This document shows, piece after piece, positions 45,102 to 56,891 of a DNA stretch of 64,000 nt. The position numbers and the translations under genes were made by a program. The notes below the pieces were generated by a model. It was given only the letters and a program-made list of their open reading frames with translations, searched no databases and was not told the DNA's origin. Within the stretch, counting starts at the first letter, position 1; every line of letters starts with the position of its first letter. Source of the stretch: Mycolicibacterium sarraceniae (GTDB lineage: Bacteria > Actinomycetota > Actinomycetes > Mycobacteriales > Mycobacteriaceae); contig NZ_AP022595.1 of assembly GCF_010731875.1 (NCBI RefSeq), positions 248,001 to 312,000 on the forward strand, given 5' to 3'.

Positions 45102-48100
45102 GACGGCTCCGTTCGCGGGGCGGTGTGCGCGGGGCAGGCCGCCCGCATCGGGCAGTGCACGCACCCGTCATTGACCCGGGCGAGGAACTGCGGGCCTGCC
45201 GTCGCGCCGGCGGCCCGCTGCACAGTCTGCCGCCATTCATCTCGGCCGTCCGCGGTCAGCGCGGACTGCGCACGCTCGGTCGCCCCCGCCGCATTCGGCT
45301 TGGCGACGTACACCAGCCGCCCGCCGCCGGGGCGATCGCCGTCGGCGAGCGCCCCTTCGGCGACCGCCACCTGGTAGAGCCCGAGCTGAGCGTGCCGCTG
45401 CGCGTCATCCTTGGTCACCAGGCTCTTGCCGGTCTTGACATCGACGATCACCAGGCGGCCCTCGGCATCGCGCTCGAGCCGGTCGACCCGCCCACGCACC
45501 CGCACTCCGGGGCCGTCGTCGCCGGGGGTGACGATCAGCCCGTCGACATCGATCTCGGTGCCGATCTCGGTCAGCTCATGACGGGTGGCCGATCGCCACG
45601 CGACGAACGCCGCGAGCATGGCCCGATGGCGGTCGAGCTCGTTGTCGGCATACCAGGGTGAGTCGAACGGCAGTGTGCTCCATAGGGTTTCTAGCTGCGT
45701 GACGAGCTGCTCGGCGCTGCTCGCCGACTCGGCGATCAGCGCGTGCACCACCGACCCCAGGGTGGAGCGCAGGTCGCGGCGGTCGGAGCCGCCGTGCCGC
45801 TCGGCCAGCCAGCGCAGCGGGCAGTCGGCCAGCGTCTGCAGCGTCGACGGGCTCAACGTGACGATGTGCTCGGCACCGCTCCAGAGCGGCTCGAGCGTGC
45901 TGACGGCCGTCATGCCGTACCACTGCGCCGGGTCGGCGCCGGGTACGCCATCGGCCGCCAATCGCGCCAATTGCTTTGCTGCGGTGCAACGTTCACCGTC
46001 GGTTACGGTGCCGGCCGGGGCACATACCACCGCACGCAGCCGGCCCACGACCGCCGCCTGTGCGAGCACGGGTGGCGCGACGACCGGCGCAGCCGATTCG
46101 GCGGCATCGGCGGTCACGTACTGCGCGAGCTCAGCGACGAACGGCGATGGCAGCGCGGCGTCGTCGCCGGAATCGCTGTCGACGGCGGTGACCAACAGCC
46201 CGTGCCGTGCGCGGCCCATCGCAGCGATCAGCAGTCTGCGCTCCTCGGCCAGGAGCGGAGCCCGTGCCGACACGTCATCGCCGAGGCCGTCGAGGACATC
46301 GAGCAATCGCTGGGTACCGAGCACTCCACCCCGTGGTGTGGTGTTGGGCCACAACCCATCTTGCAGTCCGGCGATGACTACCAGATCCCAGTCCCGGTCC
46401 AGCGCGGCGTGCGGGCTCACCACGGCCACCGTCTCGCTTGCAGTCCGGCCGTCAGTGCTGACCGGTGGAAGTTGCAGGCCTGCAACATGATCGAGCAAAC
46501 CAGCAAGGGATGCGCCGGTGGTGCGGGAGACGTAGTCGTCGGCGATATCGAACAGCGCGGTGACGGCTTCCAAGTTGCGGTCGGCCAGCGCACCCTCGGT
46601 GCCGCCGCGCTCGGCCGCCGACAGCCAGCGCCGCTGCAGCCCGCTGCGTTCCCAGGCCTGCCACAGGGTGTAGCGCGGATCGCGGTGCTGACGGTGCCCA
46701 CGACCGGCCGCCGTGAGCACCGCGCGCACCCGGTTGACCGGACGGGCCAGCATCGCCGGCAAGTCGACCGGCCCGCTGGTGAGCGCCGCGACGAGCTGAT
46801 CGCCGAAATCACCAGAGGATTTGTGGCGCAGCGCACGCCGCAGCTGGCGCAGGGTAACCGGGTCGACTCGGCCGATCGGCCCGGTGACCAATGACACCGC
46901 CTGCTCACCGTCCAGACCGTCAGCGGTGGCGGCCAGCACCGACAGCAGGGCCGCAGCCGCGGGCTGCTCGGCGAGGGAACCAGTCAGCTGCGCCGCGGCG
47001 ACTGGAACACCAGCACCGGCCAGCGCCCTGGGCAACGCCGCGGCCGCCGAGGGTGAACGGACAATCACCGCCAGCCGCGACCACGGCACTCCGTCAACGA
47101 GATGCGCGCGGCGCAACGTGTCAGCGATCAGAGCCGCCTCGGCGTGCGCCGAGCCGGCGACCCGAACGCGCACCTGCCCGTCAACGGCGGTGTTGCTCTC
47201 CAGCGCTCGCCAGGCTGTGTTGCCGGGCAGCCCCGCCGCGATCCCGCTGATCGCGCGAGCCACGGCGGGCGCGCAGCGGTGCGAACGGGTCAGCTCGACC
47301 ACCGGGGTGTCGGCGGCGGTCAGCATGGCCGGGTCCGCGCCGCGGAAACCGAAGACCGCCTGATTCGGGTCACCGGCCAGCAGGGTCAGCTTGGCGCCGG
47401 CGGCCAACACCCGGACCAGCCGCGCGGCCTGCGGATCGAGGTGTTGCGCATCGTCGACGAACAGAAGGCGGATCCGGGACCGTTCCGCTGCCAACAGATC
47501 GGCGTCGCAGGCCAGCGCCTCCAGCGCGGCCCCGACCAGCTCTGCCGCGCCCAGCGCGGGCACGGTGGCCTGCGGTGCGGCGGTGCCGACCGCGGCACGC
47601 AGCAGCATCACCTGTTCGTACTGCTGGGCGAACCGTCCCGCGGACGCCCATTCGGGCCGCCCGGACAACCGCCCGAGGCGTTGCAGCTGTTGCGGGTCCA
47701 CTCCGCGTTCTGCGCAGCGGGCCAGCAGATCACGCAGTTCGGTGGCGAACCCCGCAGTGGTCAGCGCGGGACGCAGCACGTGTGGCCATCGCGATGCCGA
47801 CGCGTCTGAGTCCTCGAGGTCACCGGCGAGAAGTTCACGGATGACGCCGTCCTGCTCGGCCCCGGTGACCAGCCGCGGCGGCGGGTCACCCGCCCGGGCT
47901 GCGGCCTGCCGCAGCACCGCGAACGCGTAACTGTGCACCGAGCGAACCAGCGGCTCGCGTACCACCGCGCGGCACGGCCGGGCCGAGCGGGCCGCGAGCA
48001 GTTCGGCGGTGAGCGTGCTGCGGGTGGTCGCCGCAAGCCGCCCCGAACCCGTCAGCAGCAGAATCGATTCCGGGTCGGCCCCGGCGCCGATATGTGCGGC

Positions 48101-48238
48101 GGCGGCCGCCACCAGCAGGCTGGTCTTGCCCGTGCCCGGCCCGCCGACGACCCGCACCGTGCCACGCAGCTCCGGCCGCAACACGTCCGATGGCTCGGTC
48201 AGCTCGGCGACATATGCGGGCGTGCTCATGCCGGTCAT
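45098..48238 (-). CDS. adnA: AdnA subunit of the AdnAB helicase-nuclease
   Basis: Partner subunit of about 1046 residues. The ATPase has GGPGTGKTSLLVAAAA and LLFVDDAQHLDPQAARL with GDPNQAVFGFRGADP; the C-terminal nuclease shows RVDRLERDAEGRLVIVDVKT and GKSLVTKDDAQRHAQLGLYQ. Fe-S-type cysteines are ADCPLRWLAERH and DGCVHCPMRAACPAH. ATG 48238 (MTGMSTPAYVAEL) is chosen; 48229 and 48259 are alternatives. It is the upstream gene of the adnA-adnB pair and divergent from lipV. Confidence 0.95.
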   Translation of the reverse strand: MTGMSTPAYVAELTEPSDVLRPELRGTVRVVGGPGTGKTSLLVAAAAAHIGAGADPESILLLTGSGRLAATTRSTLTAELLAARSARPCRAVVREPLVRSVHSYAFAVLRQAAARAGDPPPRLVTGAEQDGVIRELLAGDLEDSDASASRWPHVLRPALTTAGFATELRDLLARCAERGVDPQQLQRLGRLSGRPEWASAGRFAQQYEQVMLLRAAVGTAAPQATVPALGAAELVGAALEALACDADLLAAERSRIRLLFVDDAQHLDPQAARLVRVLAAGAKLTLLAGDPNQAVFGFRGADPAMLTAADTPVVELTRSHRCAPAVARAISGIAAGLPGNTAWRALESNTAVDGQVRVRVAGSAHAEAALIADTLRRAHLVDGVPWSRLAVIVRSPSAAAALPRALAGAGVPVAAAQLTGSLAEQPAAAALLSVLAATADGLDGEQAVSLVTGPIGRVDPVTLRQLRRALRHKSSGDFGDQLVAALTSGPVDLPAMLARPVNRVRAVLTAAGRGHRQHRDPRYTLWQAWERSGLQRRWLSAAERGGTEGALADRNLEAVTALFDIADDYVSRTTGASLAGLLDHVAGLQLPPVSTDGRTASETVAVVSPHAALDRDWDLVVIAGLQDGLWPNTTPRGGVLGTQRLLDVLDGLGDDVSARAPLLAEERRLLIAAMGRARHGLLVTAVDSDSGDDAALPSPFVAELAQYVTADAAESAAPVVAPPVLAQAAVVGRLRAVVCAPAGTVTDGERCTAAKQLARLAADGVPGADPAQWYGMTAVSTLEPLWSGAEHIVTLSPSTLQTLADCPLRWLAERHGGSDRRDLRSTLGSVVHALIAESASSAEQLVTQLETLWSTLPFDSPWYADNELDRHRAMLAAFVAWRSATRHELTEIGTEIDVDGLIVTPGDDGPGVRVRGRVDRLERDAEGRLVIVDVKTGKSLVTKDDAQRHAQLGLYQVAVAEGALADGDRPGGGRLVYVAKPNAAGATERAQSALTADGRDEWRQTVQRAAGATAGPQFLARVNDGCVHCPMRAACPAHTAPRTEPS

Positions 48239-48276
48239 AACACCACCGGCCACCGACAACTTTGCGAACTGGCAGC

Positions 48277-49074
48277 ATGAACGCCGTGACCCAGCCTCTT
48301 CACGTCCACCGCTTCGGCCCGGCCGGCCCCGTCCAGGTGCTCGCTCTGCACGGCCTCACCGGCCACGGCTACCGCTGGCGGCGGCTGGCCGAGCACCACC
48401 TGCCCGAAATCACGGTGGCCGCGCCCGATCTGATCGGGCACGGCCGTTCCTCCTACGCCGCGCCGTGGACGATCGAGGCCAATATCGCCGCGCTGGCCAC
48501 GCTGGTGGAGCACGAGGCCAACGGCCCAGTCCTGGTGGTGGGTCACTCCTTCGGTGGGGCGATCGCGCTGAATCTGGCCGCGGCATGCCCCGATCTGGTG
48601 TCCGGAATCGTCCTGCTCGACCCCGCGATCGGCCTGGACGGCGAATGGATGCACGAGATCTCCGAGTCCATGCTCGCCTCGCCGGACTACCCCGACCGCT
48701 ACGAGGCCCGCACCGAGAAGTTCACCGGCTCGTGGGCCGATGTGGACCCCGCAGACCTCGACGAGGATCTCGACGAGCACCTCATCGCATTACCCAACGG
48801 CCGCTTCGGCTGGCGAATCTGCGTGCCGGCGATGATGTCCTATTGGAGTGAGTTGGCTCGCGATATCGTGTTGCCGCGCAAAGGAACTCCGACAACGCTG
48901 GTTCGGGCGCTGGGGACGGATCCGCCCTACGTCGGCACCGAACTGCTGGACGGCCTTTCGGAGCGACTCGGTGCGGACTTCACCCTGGTCGACGTCGCCT
49001 GCCAGCACATGGTCCCCAATGCCAAGCCCGAGGAAACCGCCAAGGTCATCCGCGACCTGCTCGAGGCCCTCTAG
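48277..49074 (+). CDS. lipV: Alpha/beta-hydrolase lipase/esterase LipV
   Basis: A 265-residue alpha/beta hydrolase. The oxyanion segment is LALHGLTGHGYRWRRLAEHH, the nucleophile elbow VVGHSFGGAIALNLA (Ser near 97), and the catalytic His VDVACQHMVPNAKPEE near the C-terminus. It is probably a soluble carboxylesterase; the substrate is unknown. The gene matches Rv3203 position and is followed two bases later by the alkyltransferase-like gene. Confidence 0.92.
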   Translation: MNAVTQPLHVHRFGPAGPVQVLALHGLTGHGYRWRRLAEHHLPEITVAAPDLIGHGRSSYAAPWTIEANIAALATLVEHEANGPVLVVGHSFGGAIALNLAAACPDLVSGIVLLDPAIGLDGEWMHEISESMLASPDYPDRYEARTEKFTGSWADVDPADLDEDLDEHLIALPNGRFGWRICVPAMMSYWSELARDIVLPRKGTPTTLVRALGTDPPYVGTELLDGLSERLGADFTLVDVACQHMVPNAKPEETAKVIRDLLEAL

Positions 49075-49076
49075 CG

Positions 49077-49373
49077 ATGACCGCGGTTACCGACGAACAG
49101 GTCGAGCTGGTGCGCCGGCTGGTGGCCTCGATTCCCGCGGGGCGGGTCGCCACCTACGGTGATATCGCAAGGGCTGCAGAACTTTCCAGCCCGCGTATCG
49201 TCGGCTGGATCATGCGCACCGACTCCTCGGATCTACCGTGGCATCGGGTGATCACCGCGTCCGGCCAGCCGGCCACCCACCTGGTCACCCGCCAGCTCGA
49301 ACGTCTGCGGGCCGAAGGTGTGCTGGCCGACGACGGCCGGGTCAACCTCAAACAAGCCCGTCACGAGTTCTAG
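49077..49373 (+). CDS. Alkyltransferase-like protein (ATL)
   Basis: A 98-residue protein of the O6-alkylguanine-DNA alkyltransferase DNA-binding domain: IPAGRVATYGDIARAAELSS, PRIVGWIMR and DLPWHRVITASGQ. The reactive Cys of PCHRV is replaced by Trp (PWHRV), defining an ATL, which binds O6-alkylguanine and recruits nucleotide excision repair rather than removing the lesion. Its TAG stop shares CTAG (49370-49373) with the convergent gene. Confidence 0.93.
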   Translation: MTAVTDEQVELVRRLVASIPAGRVATYGDIARAAELSSPRIVGWIMRTDSSDLPWHRVITASGQPATHLVTRQLERLRAEGVLADDGRVNLKQARHEF

Positions 49374-50233
49374 AGAACCAGCCGGATCAGCGCGGCGGTA
49401 CGGGCCAAACCGGGGAACGCCGCCGCCGTCGAACGAGGATGCAGGGCGTGCACGGCAAGCCGGAACATCAACGCGCGCAACAACATCTGCGGCCACTCCG
49501 GCAACGCGTCCCAGCGCTCGATCAAGCCGTCGTCGGCCTCGCCCCAGGCCAGCGCGTCGACGACGACCACCCCGGCGGCCCACGACGCCGGCCGCCAGTA
49601 CGGGGTGATGTCGGTGATACCCGGCGCGGCCGTCCCCGCGAAAAGGACGGTCCCGTAGAGGTCGCCATGGACCAGTTGATTAGGGCTCTTGGTCGGCTTA
49701 CGCAGCCCGGCCAGCTGGTTGATCAGATCCACCGACCGCTCGCCGTCGGCCGATCCGGGTGCCACCACCGCGCCGGCGGGCAACGAGTGCAGCGGACGCT
49801 CCTCCCAGGCTGCGCGATCCGCGGCGATGAACACGTCGACATCGCTCCACGGCGCGACCGGCGCCTGGGTCAAGAATCGCGGCCGTTCCAGCTTCGCGGT
49901 GGCCTCATGCAGGCGCACCCCGGCCGAGACGACCTCATCGTGGCGCGGTTCGGGCGTACCGGCGACGAATGTGTCTGCCCGCCAACCCGACACCACATAG
50001 CGGCCGTCAGTCGAGCGCACCGGCCGGGCCAACCGCACCCCGTCGATGAACAATGTCTCGCGCGCCTTTGCCGACCACGCGGCCCTGGCATGGTCGGCAA
50101 TCACCGACAGCACTACCTCGCCGCATTTGAAGCCGCCCTCCCAACCCGCACCGAGAGGTTCGGGATCCTGGCCTTTCAGACCGAACGTCGCCAGGACATG
50201 ATCAGGCGGGCGCTCATCAGTCACCCCGTCCAC
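49370..50233 (-). CDS. TIGR02569-family phosphotransferase-like protein
   Basis: A 287-residue actinobacterial protein with an aminoglycoside-phosphotransferase-like fold. GAGWEGGFKCGEVVLSVI resembles the nucleotide loop, NQLVHGDLYGTVLFAG the catalytic HGD segment, and GITDITPYWRPASWAAGVVV the metal-binding region. It matches Rv3205c in order. The substrate is unknown. ATG 50233; it lies 36 bp after moeZ on the same strand, so probably the last gene of that unit. Confidence 0.88.
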   Translation of the reverse strand: MDGVTDERPPDHVLATFGLKGQDPEPLGAGWEGGFKCGEVVLSVIADHARAAWSAKARETLFIDGVRLARPVRSTDGRYVVSGWRADTFVAGTPEPRHDEVVSAGVRLHEATAKLERPRFLTQAPVAPWSDVDVFIAADRAAWEERPLHSLPAGAVVAPGSADGERSVDLINQLAGLRKPTKSPNQLVHGDLYGTVLFAGTAAPGITDITPYWRPASWAAGVVVVDALAWGEADDGLIERWDALPEWPQMLLRALMFRLAVHALHPRSTAAAFPGLARTAALIRLVL

Positions 50234-50269
50234 CCCGACAGCCTAGGTGGTCGGAACGCAAAGTAGCCG

Positions 50270-51445
50270 TCAGTACATCACCATGTCGGGATCGATTTGC
50301 TTCCCCCAGGCCAGGATGCCGCCCTGAAGGTGCAGCGCATCGGCGAAACCGGCCTTCTTCACCACGGCCAGCGCCTCGGCCGAGCGCACACCGCTCTTGC
50401 AGTAGAGCACCGGGATGCGGTCGTGCGGCAGCTTTGCCAAACCCTCACCGGACTCGATCGCCGACTTCGGGATGAGCTCGGCACCGCTGATGCGGTTGAT
50501 CTCCCACTCCACCGGCTCGCGCACATCGATCAGCGCCACCTTTGTGTCCGAATCGAGCAGATCACGCAGCTCCCGCGGAGTGACCGTCGAATCCTGCGCG
50601 GCGTCGGCCGCGGCAACCGACACCACACCGCAGAACGACTCGTAATCGATGAGCTCGGTGATCTTCGGGGTCTCGGGGTCCTTGCGGATCCGGATCGTGC
50701 GGTAGGTCATGTCCAGCGCGTCATAGATCATCAGCCGGCCCAGCAGGGTGTCCCCGATGCCGGTGATCAGCTTGATGGCCTCGGTGCCCATGATCGAGGC
50801 GATCGAGGCGCACAGGATGCCCAGGACGCCCCCCTCGGCACAGGAGGGGACCATGCCAGGCGGCGGCGGCTCGGGGTAGAGGTCGCGATAGTTCAGGCCC
50901 ACACCGTCGGGAGCGTCCTCCCAGAACACCGACGCCTGCCCCTCGAACCGGTAGATCGACCCCCACACGTACGGCTTGTGCGCCAGCGCTGCGGCGTCGT
51001 TGACCAGGTACCGGGTGGCGAAGTTGTCGGTGCCGTCCAGGATGAGGTCGTACTGCTCGAACAGCTGCACCGCGTTAGCGGGTTCCAGCCGCAGCTCATG
51101 CAGCTGCACGGTGATCAGCGGGTTGACCTCGAGGACAGAGTCGCGCGCACTCTCGGCCTTGGACCGCCCGATATCGGATTGACCGTGGATGATTTGACGC
51201 TGCAGGTTGGACTCGTCGACGACGTCGAACTCGACAATGCCGATGGTGCCGACGCCCGCGGCGGCCAGGTACAACAGGGTCGGCGACCCCAGACCGCCGG
51301 CACCGATCACCAGCACCTTGGCGTTCTTCAAGCGTTTCTGCCCGTCCACGCCCAGATCCGGGATGATCAGGTGGCGGCTATAGCGCGCCACTTCGTCACG
51401 CGTGAGCTCAGCGGCTGGTTCGACCAGCGGCGGCAACGGAGACAC
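50270..51445 (-). CDS. moeZ: Adenylyltransferase/sulfurtransferase MoeZ (MoeB1)
   Basis: It adenylates and thiolates small sulfur-carrier proteins for molybdopterin, thioamide or cysteine pathways. The E1-like domain has LVIGAGGLGSPTLLYLAAAG, DGTDNFATRYLVND and FWEDAPDGVGLNYRDLYPEP; the C-terminal rhodanese has VLYCKSGVRSAEALAVV with the persulfide Cys. GTG 51443-51445 is preferred because AAGGAG lies five bases upstream and it gives 391 residues, the family length; a longer frame to 51487 lacks this. Confidence 0.95.
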   Translation of the reverse strand: MSPLPPLVEPAAELTRDEVARYSRHLIIPDLGVDGQKRLKNAKVLVIGAGGLGSPTLLYLAAAGVGTIGIVEFDVVDESNLQRQIIHGQSDIGRSKAESARDSVLEVNPLITVQLHELRLEPANAVQLFEQYDLILDGTDNFATRYLVNDAAALAHKPYVWGSIYRFEGQASVFWEDAPDGVGLNYRDLYPEPPPPGMVPSCAEGGVLGILCASIASIMGTEAIKLITGIGDTLLGRLMIYDALDMTYRTIRIRKDPETPKITELIDYESFCGVVSVAAADAAQDSTVTPRELRDLLDSDTKVALIDVREPVEWEINRISGAELIPKSAIESGEGLAKLPHDRIPVLYCKSGVRSAEALAVVKKAGFADALHLQGGILAWGKQIDPDMVMY

Positions 51446-51543
51446 CGGCACTCCTTGAATTGGCATGGCCAGACGGGCGTTCACCATCCATCTCAGCAGG
51501 TGGCCAGATCAACGGCAAACAGCCGCGAAAGCTTCCCGCAGCA

Positions 51544-52587
51544 CTACGCGATCGGATACGGCCAGGGGTTGAACCGGCACGTCTTCCCGTCGGCTTTGAC
51601 GTATTCGGGGTCGAATTTGGAGGCGTCGTCATCGGCGGTGGAGAACGTCTGCTGCATCATCACCGGTGCCAGGCCGCCGTTCTCGTCGCACGGCTCGTGA
51701 TGCTGATACCCGATCGCGTGGCCGACCTCATGATTGATCAGGTATTGCCGGTAGGAGCCGATATCGCCCTGGAACGGCACCGCGCCGCGCACCCAGCGGG
51801 ACTCGTTGATGAACACCCGCGGCTGGGCATCGGGCCCGTAGGCCGGGTTATAGCAGGACGACTCCAGCGGAATCTCATACCCGCATCCCTCCCGCACCGT
51901 CATCGGCGACGTCAGCGACACCCGGAAATCCGGCTTGGCGCCCTCGTCGGTGGCGTCGACGCGCTGGAAGGCGAACTGCGGATTGTGAATCCAGCTCTTG
52001 GGATTGCTCAACGTCTCGGTGACCATCCGGGCGAAACCCTCGTCACCGCCGAAGGAGCCGGTGTCCACACCGTCCTCGATCTCCACGGTGTAGGTGAACG
52101 TCTTCGCGGTGCCCTCACCGACCTTGGGCGTGGTGCCCGGCACGATGTGCCACGTCTTGGCTCCCGCTTCGCTGAACGCCCCGCCCTCGGGCAAGATCCC
52201 GGTCGGCAGGTTGGCATCGAACTCGGTCAGGCCACGCGGCGGCGCGCCGATGATCGACGTGCCGCTTGATCCGATCGTCGGCGGGCCTTCGACCTTGCCG
52301 TGAGCGGTGGGCTCACTCGCCGGAGCGGCAGTTCCGGTGATGGTCTGATACAGCACTATGCCGGTCACCACGATCAGCACCGGAAGCGCATACGCACGCC
52401 AGCCGTAAGTCGAGACGAAACGGCCCAACCAGGTCTGTTTGCGCCATCGCCGCCGCTGATCCCGGTTGGATCTTGGCCGGCCCTGTTCCCCCGCCAACGG
52501 GTCCCGCAGTGCACGCAGCGGCTCACGCCACTCGTTGCGCAGCACCGGCACCCGACCGCCGCCGCGGTGCCCCGGGTCGTAGGTCAC
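51544..52587 (-). CDS. DUF3152 membrane-anchored metalloprotease-like protein
   Basis: A 347-residue protein equivalent to Rv3207c. A cytoplasmic Arg-rich N-terminus is followed by one transmembrane helix (AYALPVLIVVTGIVLYQTIT) and an extracytoplasmic DUF3152 domain with the zincin signature INHEVGHAIGYQHHEPC. Cys residues (REGCGYEIP, ESSCYNPAYG, DGKTCRF) probably form disulfides. GTG 52587 (VTYDPGHRGG) is chosen from family N-termini. The substrate is unknown. Confidence 0.9.
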   Translation of the reverse strand: MTYDPGHRGGGRVPVLRNEWREPLRALRDPLAGEQGRPRSNRDQRRRWRKQTWLGRFVSTYGWRAYALPVLIVVTGIVLYQTITGTAAPASEPTAHGKVEGPPTIGSSGTSIIGAPPRGLTEFDANLPTGILPEGGAFSEAGAKTWHIVPGTTPKVGEGTAKTFTYTVEIEDGVDTGSFGGDEGFARMVTETLSNPKSWIHNPQFAFQRVDATDEGAKPDFRVSLTSPMTVREGCGYEIPLESSCYNPAYGPDAQPRVFINESRWVRGAVPFQGDIGSYRQYLINHEVGHAIGYQHHEPCDENGGLAPVMMQQTFSTADDDASKFDPEYVKADGKTCRFNPWPYPIA

Positions 52588-52681
52588 CGACCCAGGATGG
52601 CACAACAGCCGAACACGAGACTTCCGGCGCGCCCGTACCATCACCGCAGCGCGCTACGGGCGAGTAATCAGGCCCGGGTAG

Positions 52682-53425
<744 letters not shown>

Positions 53426-53428
53426 GGC

Positions 53429-53677
53429 TTAAGCCTCTGCTGGTTTCGCGGCGATCCCGAAGCCGACCCGCCGCACGTCGGCGACACCGATCTCGACATA
53501 AGTGATCTTGGTGGTCTGCACCAGGAAGCGGCGCCCCTTGTCGTCGGTCAGGCTCAGCACGTCCGAACCACCCTTCGAAAACGCCGAGGTCACCAGCTCT
53601 TCGACCTCTGCCGGCGTTTGCGAGCTGGTGAACACCAGCTCACGTGGGCTGTCCGTGACACCGATCTTGACCTCCAC
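53429..53677 (-). CDS. DUF3107 protein (TB9.4-like)
   Basis: An 82-residue conserved actinobacterial protein: MEVKIGVTDSPRELVFTSSQ, then FSKGGSDVLSLTDDKGRRFL and TKITYVEIGVADVRRVGFG. It is the DUF3107 family (Rv3208A/TB9.4), an antigenic cytosolic protein of unknown function. It converges on the TetR gene with three bases between stops. A GGGAAGGGG-type ribosome-binding site precedes the ATG. Confidence 0.95.
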   Translation of the reverse strand: MEVKIGVTDSPRELVFTSSQTPAEVEELVTSAFSKGGSDVLSLTDDKGRRFLVQTTKITYVEIGVADVRRVGFGIAAKPAEA

Positions 53678-53851
53678 ACTGGCCCCTTCCCTCTCACATA
53701 CGCGGTACCCAGAAGGCTAGTGGACGCCGCGGCACCCGGTTGACGGCAGCCGTTCGCGGTAAGCAAATAGCGCGTCAAGCTGCGATAACAGCATGGCAAC
53801 AGACGGGCGCGGCGCGCCGGAATGCGCGGCGCGCGTCCATAACCTTTCCTC

Positions 53852-54424
53852 GTGAGCGACAAGAAGCGTCGGCAGCGCCTGGTGCAGTGGCCCCGGGTGG
53901 CGCTGACCACCGCGGGCGTGCTAGTCGCCGCGTCGGCGACGACATTGGTCGTGCGGACCGGCGAGGCCGCCACCACCACGCCCGACTTCGGCGGCGCCAC
54001 CCCGACCCGCACCGTGGTGGCCGTCCCCGCTCCCCGGACGTCCACCCCGCCGCTCGCGCCGGTCACCGTCACCGTCCCGGGCCTGCCGGTGGAGACTCCC
54101 GTCCTGATCCCCCCGACCACCGCCCCGACCGCGGCGCCGATGGCCCAGACGACGGTCGATCCCCGCCAGATCGTCTACACCGTCGCGGGAAACCAGCGAC
54201 CCGATGATCCGGTCACCATCACCTACGCCGACGAGACAGGGGCGTTGCGCACCTCGGAAAACGTCGCGCTGCCCTGGCGGATGACGGTCGTCCCGACGGT
54301 GCCGGTCAACTATGTGACGGCCAGCAGCGGCGGAAGTCAGTTGAACTGCTGGATCACCGATGCGCGGGGGGCCACAGTGGCCGCCCAGACCGACAACGCG
54401 ATCTCGGCGACCTGCAACCGCTAA
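53852..54424 (+). CDS. MmpS-like membrane-anchored protein (Rv3209-like)
   Basis: A 190-residue protein. A short basic N-terminus and one transmembrane helix (VALTTAGVLVAASATTLVV) are followed by a Pro/Thr-rich linker and a C-terminal MmpS-type immunoglobulin-like domain (RQIVYTVAGNQRPDDPVTIT, ALPWRMTVVPTVPVN, LNCWITDARGATVAAQ, ATCNR with a Cys pair). MmpS proteins usually partner MmpL transporters, but none is adjacent. The start is GTG 53852. Its stop overlaps that of the convergent gene (CTAA). Confidence 0.85.
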   Translation: MSDKKRRQRLVQWPRVALTTAGVLVAASATTLVVRTGEAATTTPDFGGATPTRTVVAVPAPRTSTPPLAPVTVTVPGLPVETPVLIPPTTAPTAAPMAQTTVDPRQIVYTVAGNQRPDDPVTITYADETGALRTSENVALPWRMTVVPTVPVNYVTASSGGSQLNCWITDARGATVAAQTDNAISATCNR

Positions 54425-55104
54425 TCCAGACCGAGCTCGGCCATCCGATCGGCGTGAGTGCGCTGCAGCCGGTCGAAGAAGTCGGCCACCTGCCCAAGCC
54501 CGCCCGGCCCGGCCAACACCAAGTCAACGAGTTCATCATGTTCGGCCAGCACGTATTGGGCCTGGGTGATCGCCTCACCGAGCAAGCGTCGCGACCACAG
54601 CGCCAGCCGGCTGCGCTGCCGTCCGCTGGTGGTCACTGCCGCGCGGACCTCAGCGACCACGAACTGCGAGTGTCCCGTCTCCGACAGCACCCCGCGGACT
54701 ACGGCGGCCACCTCATCGGGCAGCACGTCGGCGATCTCGAGGTAGAAATCGGCCGCCAGCGCGTCACCGACATACGTCTTGACCAGCGCCTCCAGCCAGG
54801 TGCTCGGGGTGGTCAGCCGGTGGTAGTTCTCCAGCGCCGAGGCGTATCGCGACATCGCCGGCACGACGTCCACGCCGCGTGCCTGTAGCGCGTCGCGCAG
54901 CAGGTCGTAGTGGGCCATCTCGGCGGCGGCCATGCTGGCCATGTTGATGCGGCCGCGCAGGTCGGGCGCCATCCGCGCCTCGTCAGTAAGTCGGTAGAAC
55001 GCCGCGACCTCGCCGTAAGCCAGGAGCGCGAACAACTCGTTGACGCCGGGGTGATCGGCGGAGATGTTCGCCGCTGACTCGGCAGCAGATTGCGGGGCGG
55101 TCAT
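54421..55104 (-). CDS. Ferritin-like fold protein (Rv3210c-like)
   Basis: A 227-residue all-helical protein resembling MiaE/ferritin-like domains. Candidate metal ligands lie in FALLAYGEVAAFYRLTDEAR, MASMAAAEMAHYDLLRDALQ, DALAADFYLEIADVLP and LSETGHSQFVV. In mycobacteria the orthologue Rv3210c is conserved next to rhlE; its function is not established. ATG 55104 (MTAPQSAAES) is preferred over GTG 55113. Confidence 0.88.
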   Translation of the reverse strand: MTAPQSAAESAANISADHPGVNELFALLAYGEVAAFYRLTDEARMAPDLRGRINMASMAAAEMAHYDLLRDALQARGVDVVPAMSRYASALENYHRLTTPSTWLEALVKTYVGDALAADFYLEIADVLPDEVAAVVRGVLSETGHSQFVVAEVRAAVTTSGRQRSRLALWSRRLLGEAITQAQYVLAEHDELVDLVLAGPGGLGQVADFFDRLQRTHADRMAELGLD

Positions 55105-55353
55105 GGCCGACACTGTAGTCCCGGCCGAGGCTTCGATCAGTCCCGGCGAGCGCGACCAGCTACAATGGCGTCTGACACGCGCCGTGAGGCGCGGTCAAGG
55201 AAATGTGCGTGCATGCAGTGGGCCCGCCTCCCTCAGTGCAGGGCCCGGTGAATCGGCATCGAATCTTGTTGAAGCCGACTCTATTCCGACGTTAACTCGT
55301 GCGCGCTGGACAACACCACGAGGAACAACATCGGAAGGCACAACGCCACCAGC

Positions 55354-56871
<1,518 letters not shown>

Positions 56872-56891
56872 CGACCGCTATCGTCGCCTAG

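Noticed and set aside
50297..51700. 467-codon plus-strand frame antisense to moeZ
   Set aside because: Shadow frame opposite a conserved enzyme; low-complexity His/Gln/Asp/Val composition and no known fold.
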